Below, piece by piece: positions 49,301-61,668 of a DNA stretch of 64,000 nt (positions are counted from its first letter, which is position 1; each line of letters begins with the position of its first letter). Source of the DNA: Norana najaformis. Taxonomy: Eukaryota; Annelida; Clitellata; Crassiclitellata; Hormogastridae. The stretch spans positions 25,930,953-25,994,952 of the forward strand of contig OZ029916.1 of assembly GCA_964023275.1 (NCBI GenBank), given 5' to 3'. The notes under the pieces are model-generated. The model saw nothing but the letters and a program-made list of their open reading frames with translations. It ran no database searches and was not told the DNA's origin. A program made the translations under genes and the position numbers.

Positions 49301-52300
49301 ACCTTTCTGCGCATGGTTCTACACTCCAAATCGAACCATGGAGTGTCGGACTACGCCGCATACGGGCCGAACGTAGTGGAAGGAGGTCGTGGATGTTTAG
49401 ACGAAGAGTGGATTAATAAAGATCAAACAACTCTTTGGAAGAAAGGTCTTCTTCAAGGGTCGATTGACAGAGTGGACTCTCTGCCAGGCGCCGTCGTAGA
49501 ACATCTCGATCAAACGTTTTCTATGTAGCAATGAGTCCCGAAGTGCCGCATTAGGTTAGGCCTGTAAGACCATTCAATAAGACCTTAAATGAGCCTATCC
49601 AGGCCTTTTCGATCCATATCCCGATATCATATCTTAAATATTTCACTTTTCACGTGAGATTCACGAACACAGAGGTTTGGCGATTATTACAGATTATTTG
49701 GCGAAAATATGTAATCTTTGTTTATGGGTTCAAACTAAGCTCTATAATGGTCGACGATTTAATAGGCCTATTTAGGCATATGCATTTAAACGGACATATA
49801 TATAGCGCTACTATATGAAAACTGTTTACCAGCGCTTCCAGTTCTAGAATACGTTCTCGGTTGCTTTGGAATTCGCTGCCAAGTTCTATTGGTTCTGTCA
49901 ATTCTATGATGCTCAGGTACAAACTTAAGACTCATCTGTTCGACTTGCTTACCCACCGTAGTCTGGCTTCTCGTTTCTCTGACCTATCCGAATTCGACCC
50001 AGCATCTCCAATGGATTATGATTTTGGATTGCGATTTGACTTGAAGCAACCATCGACTGATGCCTTGGGCATTATGATAACGGCGCTAGAGAAGTCTTTA
50101 GATTATGTTAGAATGCGAACCCTTAGTTAGGCAAGATGGTCTTCATTCCTTGATAGATTACATAATATTATGGAAATAGGATAAAGGAAAGCCCAAAAGT
50201 TCTTAAGTTACTCGGTAATTAATTCCAAAGCGACTGACACAGACAGCTCTCCTTAGCACGGTATAAGTGTATACACAATCAAAGTCATAATCGACGAAGC
50301 TTATCAAGCTCTTTTTATTACAAACACGCATCAAGCGTTTATACATAACAGGTAGATATAGATAATTTATACGATGGACAAGAAGCCAATCGTCCTGTTT
50401 GGCAGACTAGAATGAGCCAAACCGAGACAGAAGTTGACGAACGATATATTAAAATGCCAGTCTGAGAAGTTCAGGTATGACGCAGGCTGTCATTGCACAC
50501 TTCAAATAGATCTTAGCCAAGCCCTACATAAATCATCTATTTATAGATGACTCATGTACATATTTTAATAAATCTTTTACCACTATGCTAGTGTTTTTGT
50601 TTTGGTATTTATTAGCGGTCGATGCACCCAGTATTCATGTACACCTTTGGTCTCATTTCGTCATCCTGTATGATTGTAAGATGACAGGCTCCTTCTTCGT
50701 CCTGCTGGTCGTAAATTCGCTGCGTCCTTTGCGTCATCTTTCTCTCATCGTTCGTTGCCTTCTCGAATGTTTTCGTCATCAACTGTAATTTAAGTAGACA
50801 AAAACAAACACAGGCGATGGATTAATTGGCTTATTTACGACACGAACCTTAAGAACGAACTTCGTGCTGCATATTCCTCTGTTTGTCTCTCTCTCTCGTA
50901 AACTCTACTTCTCTCTCTGTCTCTCTCTCTGCCTTTCTGTCCCTCTCTCTCCCCTTTCCCTGTAAGTAATTAAGTAAGCAAGTAATGCATTTGTCAACAC
51001 GCCATATGTTCTTCGGCAGAGCGAGGAATCGTAGGCGTAACCCTGTGTTGTTCATATTGTTTTATGCATGTTTGTATATCCCGTTTCTCTGTCTCCCTCT
51101 TTCCACTTCAAGGTCTCTGTACTTTGCTCTTCGTCTCCGTCTGCCTGTCTGTGTCCCTGCCCCTGCCCCTGCCCCTGCCCCTGCCCCTGCCCCTGCCCCT
51201 GCCCCTTCCCCTGCCCCTGCCCCTGTCCCTCTCCCTGTCCCTCTTCCTGTCCATTTCCCTTTCCCTCTTCCTCTCCCTCTCCCTCTCCCTCTCCATCTCA
51301 CTCTTCGTCGCCCTTTCTCTCTCCGTCGCCCTTTCTCTCTCTTCGCTCACATCTCTCTCACCCTCCTCGATCTCGTTCTTTGCTTCTTTCATTTCCTTTC
51401 TTAAGTACTGCCTGTCTAAATGTGTTGTCTGTGTGCATGCACGTGCTTGTATGTCTCTTTGTCAGCCTTTTCGTCGCCCTAATTTATGGGCACCAATGCA
51501 GGGCATAACACAGCACGGATTAGTACGGCATTTGGTCTATTGTTGTTTTTAATAAAGTCATCAATAGAGAGCTTTAGAAGTCGTGTGCGAGTGGCCACTG
51601 CCTCTAACGATTAAAACAAGGGAGCCTCGTTCTCTTGCAACCCGGCCAGAGTGCAGTACAGCGTAATCTTCACTTGATAACTATAGGGGACTCAGCGAAA
51701 GCGACAAACATGGCATGATCGCTCTTATTTGGGCATCTTTAATGTTAGTTTTTGTAACTGCTCACTGAGTCTCCCACTGTGCATAAATAACATACTGCCT
51801 AGTCCCTGAATTGTGATTCAGTCAGAGGACGACGGTACTTGAAGGTGTTCTACTCGTCAGCCACCTCATGTGCTTCATTGTGCTTAAATCGAGACTTAGA
51901 CATTGCCATAAAGTTTCTTGTGCAGTTGGAAGTCATCTTGCATGTGCAGCTAACAACTGTCATCTAGCTGTCTCTTCAGTCACTGCTATCTTTATCATTA
52001 CTGTCCGGGATTTGAGTTCTTGTGGATCACGCGGAACTGGATGATATTCTGCAGCTGACCACAAAACCAATAAGAAAAAGTCTGATTGTTAAGTTGCTGT
52101 TGTACGTCGAAACCGCGCTTCAGTCAAATTATTTTCTTCCAATTATCTTCTTATCCTAGAATGACTTACCAAAGTCACCATACCTTACTTTGCTTGAGAA
52201 TGTGAGGAATCATTGTTGATAACCCGTTAGCTGCTCAACTGACTTAATTACACCAGGGCTTTGCTTCTTTGGATCCTGTCAGAAATAACTTTCTGCACAA

Positions 52301-55300
52301 CGTATACATCCATGGCACTCATAAAAGCAAGGACTGTTACTAGCAGGAAGAAGACTCGACTAATTACTGTCTGGCTGCAGACCTTTATTTCCGCAGACAA
52401 TAGTATCTACGACTGTTCTGAATACAGTTGTGTTTGTTATTTACAGATATTATTTTAAAGAATGCAAGCTTTCAGCCTTTCAGATAGTTTATCCGTAATC
52501 TAATTCTTATGGGTACAGAGTTGTCAATCAACTCTCTTGCACATGAAATATCGAAACAATTTTTCAAAAGTCAAGACATAATATAACAGGTGTGCAGTCG
52601 TTTTGCGACACTTTCCCACTTTTTCACTGGGCTTTCTCACAAATCCAATAAGCCGTAATCATGGAGAACATGAAATAAGCACCCTACCCTGCAGTCCTCC
52701 ATATTTGGAGTTAAAGCCTGGTGATGGGGTAGGCCATAATGCATAACGAGCTTTGTGGTTCTTGTAATGTAATGTAAGAGACCAGCTGGACTGCTGTTGA
52801 GCGTTAAATTAATCTCAGAACCAAGCCAAGAGCTAAGGCCTGCATCATTAATAGGTGCGTATAACAATGAATGAGTAGTTTATACCTGGTGGTGTGCGGT
52901 GATGTGGCCTATTCGGTCAGCGCATCATTATAAGGTTATAAGGCATTATTATAGGTCTATAATCGAAAGATTGCGGTTACGTGCCTGCTGAGTGGATTCC
53001 GTGTAACGACACAAGGCAAACGGCACGCTGTTTGCACGCATGTGCCTCTGTCACCATTGCAAGCAGCTAGAATTCCTACCGTCCAAAGTTGGGAAGTATA
53101 TGCTAAACGGCAAGTCTTGAGATGTACTGACTCATGGCCAGGACTTTAAGATTCGTCCATTTCCGGTTCAGTGGCCGAAGAGCGGAAAATGAGTGCCTCC
53201 CCTACTTTCCACTGGGGATAAAGAGCTTTACTTGCTAATATCCTGTGATATTACCTTAATTAACATCGTATGACAATACACAGCCGACTCCGATTCAAAG
53301 CGCGCGCCCATCTTGTGACTTGCAGTGGACTCCTACTGGGATAGCTGGCAAGAGTGGAACCGTTGTTCCAAGTCTTGTGGTAACGGAACGCAGAGTAGGA
53401 CACGCGATTGCATTCCTGGAAAGTATGGCGGAAGCAATTGTACAGGAAACAACCTGGAAACTCAGAAATGTAACACTCAGCCGTGTCCAGGTACAGTTTC
53501 TGTTGAATCTGTTCTAAGACCAAACAAAAGGCTTCTTGGCCTAGTTTTATTCTTCATAAAATGCTTACAACAACGATTACAAATTTCTGTTGCATTATTA
53601 AGTTTCGTACTACAGGTACGACATTTTCCGTCCTCTATGTATCAATAGGTCAGTTTCTGTATACCGTTCTTAATACGTCATTTCCTGTACGCTATTTATA
53701 GTATTACGTAATTTCTCTACGCTGTTTAGTATGTCATTTCCGGCATGGTGGTCTGATCGAGTCTGACTGCATTTCCGGTTTTATTTGTCGTCCGTTACCA
53801 ATTCCATAGCTACTGTAGAGTGAATTTCGTGATCCTTCTACCACGCAACGCCCCTTTATTGGCAGCACGATCTGCTTGAAACTGCCTTCCGCTTCAACCG
53901 CCCATTTTGATTTTCATTTATGCCACTCATATTCGTAGCTTGCAGGTATATGTTGTGAATGACCGCCATATAAATCATGTATTTCGTTGCTAATCTAATA
54001 ACTTACCTAGTTTTCCCTGCATCAGAAATCTTACTTTCAGCTTGAACATTGACTGGTCGTGTTCTATGTAGAGAAATAACTTCCCTTACTTTACTACACC
54101 TCAATACTCTTACTTTACCTTAAGCCTAAACATTGACTGGTCATGCTGTGTAGTGGACGGCGTATATAGCGATTGGCCGTCCTGGTCATCGTGTAGCGCC
54201 ACATGCGGCAGTGGGTTTCAGCACCGCAACCGGACATGTCAGCCGCCTCTGTTCGGGGGCAGGGACTGCGTCGGTGAGGCCAATCAAACCCAGCCCTGCT
54301 TTGACAGGAACTGTCCAGGTAAATCGGCAGTTCGACCTTCTAGTCCGGGCCACGTGGTCAGGCACTCTTCTTACGAAGCACGTCTGCTCAGTTTGACACG
54401 ACGTCTGGTGTTCGCCACACTCTTAACATTTATGTCTACAACAGGCAGACTCTATATAAGGCTTATAGACAGTCACAAACTGTCTGGTGTCAGACATATT
54501 TAAGGCCATCAGTGGCCAACCTCGTGAAGCAAATTTTCTTTTCCAGCGCCGTTCTATGTCTAGCAATACAGTGCTGTTGCAGTCAAAAGCACTTTCCCGG
54601 ATCCTGAAAACGATGCCTCATTGAATAGACATTTCCTTTTGTGGTTCGCGATAGTCTAGTGGTTACCGAAAGGTCGGGGTTTTAAATCCTCACCAGGGCA
54701 GCAATTTATTTCGAGATTTTAGCTCCAACTGCTTCCCTAACGAACTCAGCTATAATTAGTACACTGTCCGTAAGTGGGAAGATCAGGCGACAAGGGAGGG
54801 GACTGGCCAACCACCATCATGTGCCAAGAATAAGAAATATTAAGTCGCTAACACTTTATACCTATGGCTGCTTATCAACAAGCTTAAGGGAATGTTCTTC
54901 CTGTTCTTCTTTTCTTTCTTTTTCTTCCTCCTCTTCTTTATTTCTTTCTTCTCTTCTTCTATTCCTTCTACTTCTCCTCCTTGTCCTTCTCCTCCTCCTC
55001 CTTCTTCTTCTCCTTCTCCTCCTCTCCTTCTTCTTCGCATTTGCTCCTAGTTTAATTTCGCCAAATCCCAAGGGATCATTCGTACCTTGAATAGTAGACT
55101 ATTGATGATGATATTTCATGAGAAAATTTACTAGCACTGAACATTTGAATATTAGTCTACTGGTTAGCATACTTGACTGTCAGTCAAACTCCTCGCCAAG
55201 ACAGAAATTTATGTCGAGATTTCGGCTGCACTTGCGCCCCTAGCGAACTCAGCTATAATGCGTCGTACACTGACTGTACCATGACAGTGGGAAGATCAGA

Positions 55301-58300
55301 CGGCAAGGAAGAAGATGACCACCCGCCTTATATGCCAAAGCCAAGAACAATGAAGTCGATAACATTTTATTCCCATGACTGCCTCTCGGAGCTATCTTAA
55401 GATATTGCTCTTCTTACACTCTTTCTTGGTTCAGAATGACGGAAGAACGCCGTGCTGATCGAAACAATCTTTCAAAGCGTTATCCACATCTATCTCGCTT
55501 CTTTCTTCTCAAAGGAAATCACTTTAAAGAGAATCAGCCAAGTTAATTAATCTGAGAGTCTAAGAGTTCAGGCTCTTTTGTGTAAGCTGTACAAGAAAAA
55601 TAATTATGTAGGCCTACTTCATTACATAGGCTATGCACATATACGTACATATCTGTGATAAATATGGACGAACGAACGTACAGATAAGGGAAGACACATG
55701 CCAAACTTATTTTTTAAAAATCCACCTTTGTCAGACATTGTATTAAATTGAAAATTTATTACCAAACCATACAATCTGTAAGGAAATTCTGATCTGTTGG
55801 TCAAGGTCTGTTACGACAACAGACCTTGAACAACAACAACATACCTTGCCCACTTTTACCACACATTTTCTTATGTCATCTAACCTTACCTTATATAACA
55901 GTGTCTTAACATGACCGACTTAATCTGACCTGACCTAGTTTTTCTCTACCCCGTATCGAGTACGTCATATTGGATTGTTTTATTTGCTTGCTGTTAACTG
56001 CTTGCTGTTGTCCTAGACTCCTATTCATAATTTCACAATTCTTGAGATGCCGTCGTCTGTGTGTGTCAGTCTGTCTACAACTGTACGTCTGTCTAAATGT
56101 CTGTCTGTCTGTGCTTGCAGTGGATGGTTTCTGGGGCATCTGGTCCGAATGGAGCCAGTGTAATGCCAGCTGTGGAGGCGGAAGTTCCTCTCGTGCTCGC
56201 ACCTGCACTCCTCCACAGTATGGTGGCGCCACCTGCAACGGGTCCTCCACTGAGGTCCAGAGCTGCAACACAAAGTCATGTGCAGGTAAAGATCCCCTCA
56301 CATAGAGTTTAAAGGGCCTGAAATTGTCGATCTATTATTATGTAGGCCCCTATGTATGTATATGCTACTTATGTAGCTCATTCGTGAGGAGAATTAAAAG
56401 GCGCCACATAGATTGCCATATATCTATAATCTTTGTTCCTTTCTTTATATCCTACCTGAAGAAAGATTTCAACATATCCCACTGCATGTACGAGTACGAA
56501 CGGATCATTTTTAAAGGTGCCCCTAGTTGGATTGTTGCGGTCAAGTTTGCGCCTCAGTCGAAAGATTCTTCAACCCCGGGGCCACGTTTCTGAGGACTTC
56601 ACATGAATTGTGTAAGAACTTCACATGAATTGTGTAAATTAGCCTGCTACTTTTTGCCTTTTCACCTCTAATGCCTCAGTATGGATCAAAGATTTATATC
56701 TTTCCTTGATGTTGCTCCTACCCTGAAAACGGTCTGCCGGGAATTGGATGATCATTCGACTAAAGCACATACAACAACGATATTTCCATGTATTCCGTTT
56801 ACACTTCATTTCCATTTACAGTTAGTTTTCATTAGCACTTTAATTCCATTTACACTTTAGATCCATTTACACTTTATATCCAATCAGGCTTACACTTTCC
56901 ATCTGTAAGGATGATACGAAGATTTGAATCCAAGACGCAGTAGCGCTAGAGAAATGTTCAGATCTGTCTACGAACAACGTCTCATTTAAGAGGTATTAGT
57001 CGACGTGCGTTTCTTTCCATTTCCAGTGGATGGCGTATGGAGAGAGTGGGGATCGTGGAGCAGCTGCAACGCCACCTGTGGATCTGGAACAAAGATCCGT
57101 TTGCGTGATTGTTCTGGACCTTTCTACGGAGGCAAGCCCTGTCCGGGATCCTCGCAGGATCAAGATTTCTGCAACGACGACCCGTGTCCAGGTAACGAGC
57201 ACCTGCTGTCGGGTGGTGGTGGTTCAGTAGCTTCAGTGGCAATGGCTTCTTACAGCCATTGGTCCCAGACCGCCGTTAGTTGAGCTTCTTTTATCAGTTG
57301 CACCTTTCACGAAACTGAACTTAAATAGTTTAGTGCACCCAAATATTTTCACTTCTACGTCAAATGCAGGCATTAATGCGAAGGGACAAATGAAAACTCT
57401 AAAGAGACCAAAGTTCCCGCTTACAGAGACGCTTCATTTCTATATTCTGCATTTATTAATTTTACAGATGACGACATTATCAATGTATTTATGACTGTGC
57501 CGGGTGCCTTCAGCTTTAGCAGTTCGAACGCAACGAGTAGCACGATTAAAAATTTGCGAACTACATAGGCCTAAGCGATCCACTTGATTTATAATACGAG
57601 CGAAAGTCTTATTCTGGTTTAAAACTGTCGCAGCAGAGTGCATAACTTATTTAGATCAGTAGGTTAGGCGATTAAGCATCGTTTGTTTCTGCAATTTTAA
57701 TGGAGAAGTAGCAATAAAGAGTCAAACAACTTGTCTGCCCATAACACTAGCCTATCTCGCCTCATCTCACCTCACTCAGGTATTGGCAAAATCTTAGTGC
57801 GAGATGCTGTTTCTTTCTGCTTTCTCGGACAATTAATCAATTTTGGTCAGGATAAATTATTGCTGTTAGACGATGATTGTTTTCAACTTATCCCAGGAGG
57901 AGTCTCTTTAGATCTGTTCGATAGCCATGTTTCAGGGCCTTTGCGAGGTTTATTAAAAAGGCGCTATATGAATACCAAAATGTGTATACCTCACATCAGT
58001 TCGCATCACATCACGGTAGATCGCAGAACATCAGCCTACATGAAACTACATCGTATCGCATGGCATTATAATTGCACAGTTTGTATGCCTCACTATGTCG
58101 TGTATTGGGTCTGTGTTTAAGTGGATGGCGAGTGGAGTGCCTGGAGCAGATGGTCTTCCTGTTCCGTCTCGTGTTCCACGGGAAGCCAGACCAGCTACCG
58201 ACTCTGCAGCTCCGTCCAGAACGGGGGAAAGTTGTGTCCTGGGAACCCCAACCGAAACCAACCATGCGACGCCGGACCATGTCCAGGCAATGACTTCCTT

Positions 58301-58332
58301 CCAACTCCTCATCCATATGCAAATCATTCAAC

Positions 58333-58405
<73 letters not shown>

Positions 58406-61400
58406 ACAAAATAATAATAATAATAATAATAAGAAGAAGAAGAATAGTAATAATAAGGATAATCATGGTAATCATGATAATCATCCATCATCATAATGAC
58501 AATGACAACGAACGACAACGATGATGATTATGATGATGATGTGTTCAGTTGTCTTCATGTAGTTGACTGTGTCTGGATGGAATGGAGTGCCTGGTCATCT
58601 TGTAATGTGACTTGTGGTGGAGGCCTGAGCTGGCGCACTCGTTCATCCAATCCAGAGCTCTACGGAGGAAGTCCATGCAACGGATCCGCCGAAGACTCAG
58701 CCATCTGCAACACAAACCGATGCCCAAGTATGCAAATAATAACTCAAACCCAATCCCCTACTAAGCTAATGCCGTGTCTAACACGCAGTCACTCACTCAG
58801 CCCATCATGTTGCTAAGACCCAGTGCTCAGTAAGCTAACACCCCTTGGTTAAAAGTTTAAACATTCTTAAGTCAACTAAGACCTTATAGCTGGAACCGAT
58901 TGCTAAAGTAAACCAACGTTCGAGTAAATCAATGTCCAAGTTGTTCGATGCTGCAGTCGATGGCACTTCCAGCAAACAACCCACAAACAAAGAAAACCCA
59001 CAACTGCAATGAGCCACCATCTGAATAAAGTCACCCAATTAAGCGTAGTAAACAAATTCACAATAAGCTCTTAATATATTAAGCACTCAACATGTTGCCC
59101 AATTAATAATGTCGAAATAAGCAAACCCGCAAAGCATTCCAACGCACCTGTGAGGTGCATAGGTCTTAGGCCACATGCATGAGCTGATCCAGGATTTTAG
59201 CACGGAGGTGGCCACATGGCGAGCTCGGAAAGCTAAACTATACCGAAGTCTGGGGTTAATACCCCACTGGGGTCCAGAAGCTAAGCCCCCGGTGCGGATT
59301 AGAGGGGCGAAGTCCTCTGAAGCTGAGACTTTTTTACAAATTGCATCATTTTGGGCTATTTTCGTTGCATTATTTTTACGCATCTCTTTCAACTTGCCTA
59401 GCCACTGTAACCTGGCTTCTGGTTTCTCTGACCTATTGGAATTCGACCCGGCTTATCCAACAGATTATGATTTTGACTACGATTTTGACCATCGACTGAT
59501 GCCCTGGACATTATGATAAATGCGCTATACTCGATCGTTTCCAAAAATACCGGTATTCACAGTTTAACAACTGTGCAGTGATGTTACTGTTTAACGTTGC
59601 TGTGTCAAAACGAAGATGATTAGCATTGCCCTCCTCTTTCATCCAAGCTTGGGACTGGCACCACCAGAACACGGCAGTAGCGGAGTTTGTGCAGTGTTGT
59701 CAAATTCTGATAGTCTACTTATATACAGGGCCGCACACATCTGTGGACATCTGATATGTCTACGTGGAAGAAAACAGGCTAACTCGGGAGTCAATCATGA
59801 CTCATCACTCCAATTTAAGTAGTTACAGCCCATATGCATTTCCTCTCTTTCCAATCTACTGCGGCCTCTAAGGTTGAGGGTTCAGAGGTCAACGGAAATT
59901 AGCCTAATGATCTACTACAAAGATGGAAGTAAGAAAAGAATGTACATTAGAGTGTGTATATATATGGCAGGGCTTAATATTAGGAGAAATAGCGTAATCT
60001 TCACATACATAGGGGCCTACATGTCTGCACTAGGGAAAATATAATATTGAGACGGCGTCTAGGCGTCTACAACAGCACAACAATCATTTGTAAAAATGAA
60101 TAAAATCGCAATTTCGTCATTTGTGGTAATTTCTTTGCATTGTTTTAAGATTTTCGCTTTACACTCTAACCCCAGTTCCATCCCTACACTGCAGACGACG
60201 GGGCCATGGACCCACGTCCAGACCCGCTCTTAGCTATATAACAGTCTCCGACCATTCTAAGTTTGGGTTCTTCTTTTCTTAACAGTTCCTGGCGAATGGG
60301 TCACGTGGTCCGCATGGTCCAGCTGCAGTGTCACGTGTGGTCTAGGCGGACAGCGCATGCGCAATAGAACCTGCAACATGACGACCTATGGATCGCTAAC
60401 GCTGCCTTGTCTACCAGTGGGCGGAGAATACGAAGCAATAAGATGCCACGATTTCAGTTGCTTTCCAGTTGGTTAGTAGACCATATGGCCGCAATTTGAT
60501 TCAGGATAAACAAAGACGCTCTTCTAACCGTTATTTCGTCTCAATTTAACAGCTCTCTATTTCTGTTAACTTCTGCATGAATTTGTACTACAGATGATTT
60601 AAAGAATAGTATATACTGTACATTAACATAATAATATATGATCATTAATACAACAGGCACGTGTTTATCTGTTATTTTAATATTAATATCATTCTATTTA
60701 TATGCATATCATTAATATATTATTACTAATTACTAACTGTTATTAAACTTGTATAATGACATGATGACGACGACGAAGACGATGATGAAGATGAGGATTA
60801 CATTATAAGCGAATTGGTCGTTGTGTAGGAAAGAATTGTATGGAGTACTACGGCCGAGGCCTCGAGGACAATCTGACCTTCGTGTATATCGATCCGGATC
60901 AGGAAACAGGGATGAATGCTCCATTCCAAGTGCTCTGCCAACGGAATGACACAGGAGTCATCACTATGACCATCCGTAAGTGTGCAGATACGGGGTTACA
61001 TTACCATCTGCAGCACAGCAGCAATGCCAATGCATTGCGCATATAGCGTATCTACTAAACAGCTAGAGAAGAAAGGCCTTCCACGGCATTATTCTGCGAC
61101 ACCTAAGTAGGTCCGTTACATGTAGGCCTATGTATGTATGTACCCTATATATGTATGCATATGCAGCCTATGTATGCGTATATGTATGTATGTTTTAAGA
61201 CAATTAATATGGCGCCTCTCAAGTGCGCTGCTTCTGCCTGTAATTATTAGGCTTATAATTAATGTTCACAGCCTATAACTGAGTTGACACTGAATAACCC
61301 ATCTGATACTTACGACTAATATCTTTGTTTAACCACCAAGAATAGAAAAATGAACAAATTCTTAACATCTTTTATCTGTTCCATAAACATGTGTGCCAGT

Positions 61401-61581
61401 GTAACAATAATTTCATTTGGGGAGACAACAGGGACCAGGCACTCAGTTGGGGAGCATTGTCCCTCTGGCCTCTTTGTACAGCCCCCACTGATTACAAGTG
61501 TTATTGTCGCTTTCACTTGCTCATGCATTTGTGCAAGAGTATTAAGATACAAGCTCTACGTTGGTCGTCTACTACTACTAC

Positions 61582-61668
<87 letters not shown>

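Larger units (their letters stand above)
42993..53325 (+). other. 10.3-kb intron rich in mobile elements
   Basis: This intron between TSR3 and TSR4 holds a (AAT)n tract, a non-LTR element (43527-45108), flanking direct and inverted repeats, a CR1-like LINE (47350-49500), a second LINE 3' end (49830-50130), CCCCTG and CTCTCC tracts (50880-51400) and a possible SINE (52880-53180). Stretches 45640-47345 and 51560-52870 show nothing I can name. Confidence 0.7.

Noticed and set aside
51062-51552. Pro/Ala-, Ser/Leu- and Arg/Gly-rich frames on both strands
   Set aside because: All follow from the CCCCTG and CTCTCC tandem repeats; no domain or splice structure.
58011-58484. His- and Met-rich frames around the GAT tract
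   Set aside because: Microsatellite artefacts; the real coding segment is TSR8 on the plus strand in another frame.
59160-59330. GC-richer patch with a structured look, considered as rRNA or other RNA gene
   Set aside because: No recognisable rRNA, tRNA or snRNA motif; the adjacent sequence is a LINE tail, so it may be mobile DNA of unknown type.
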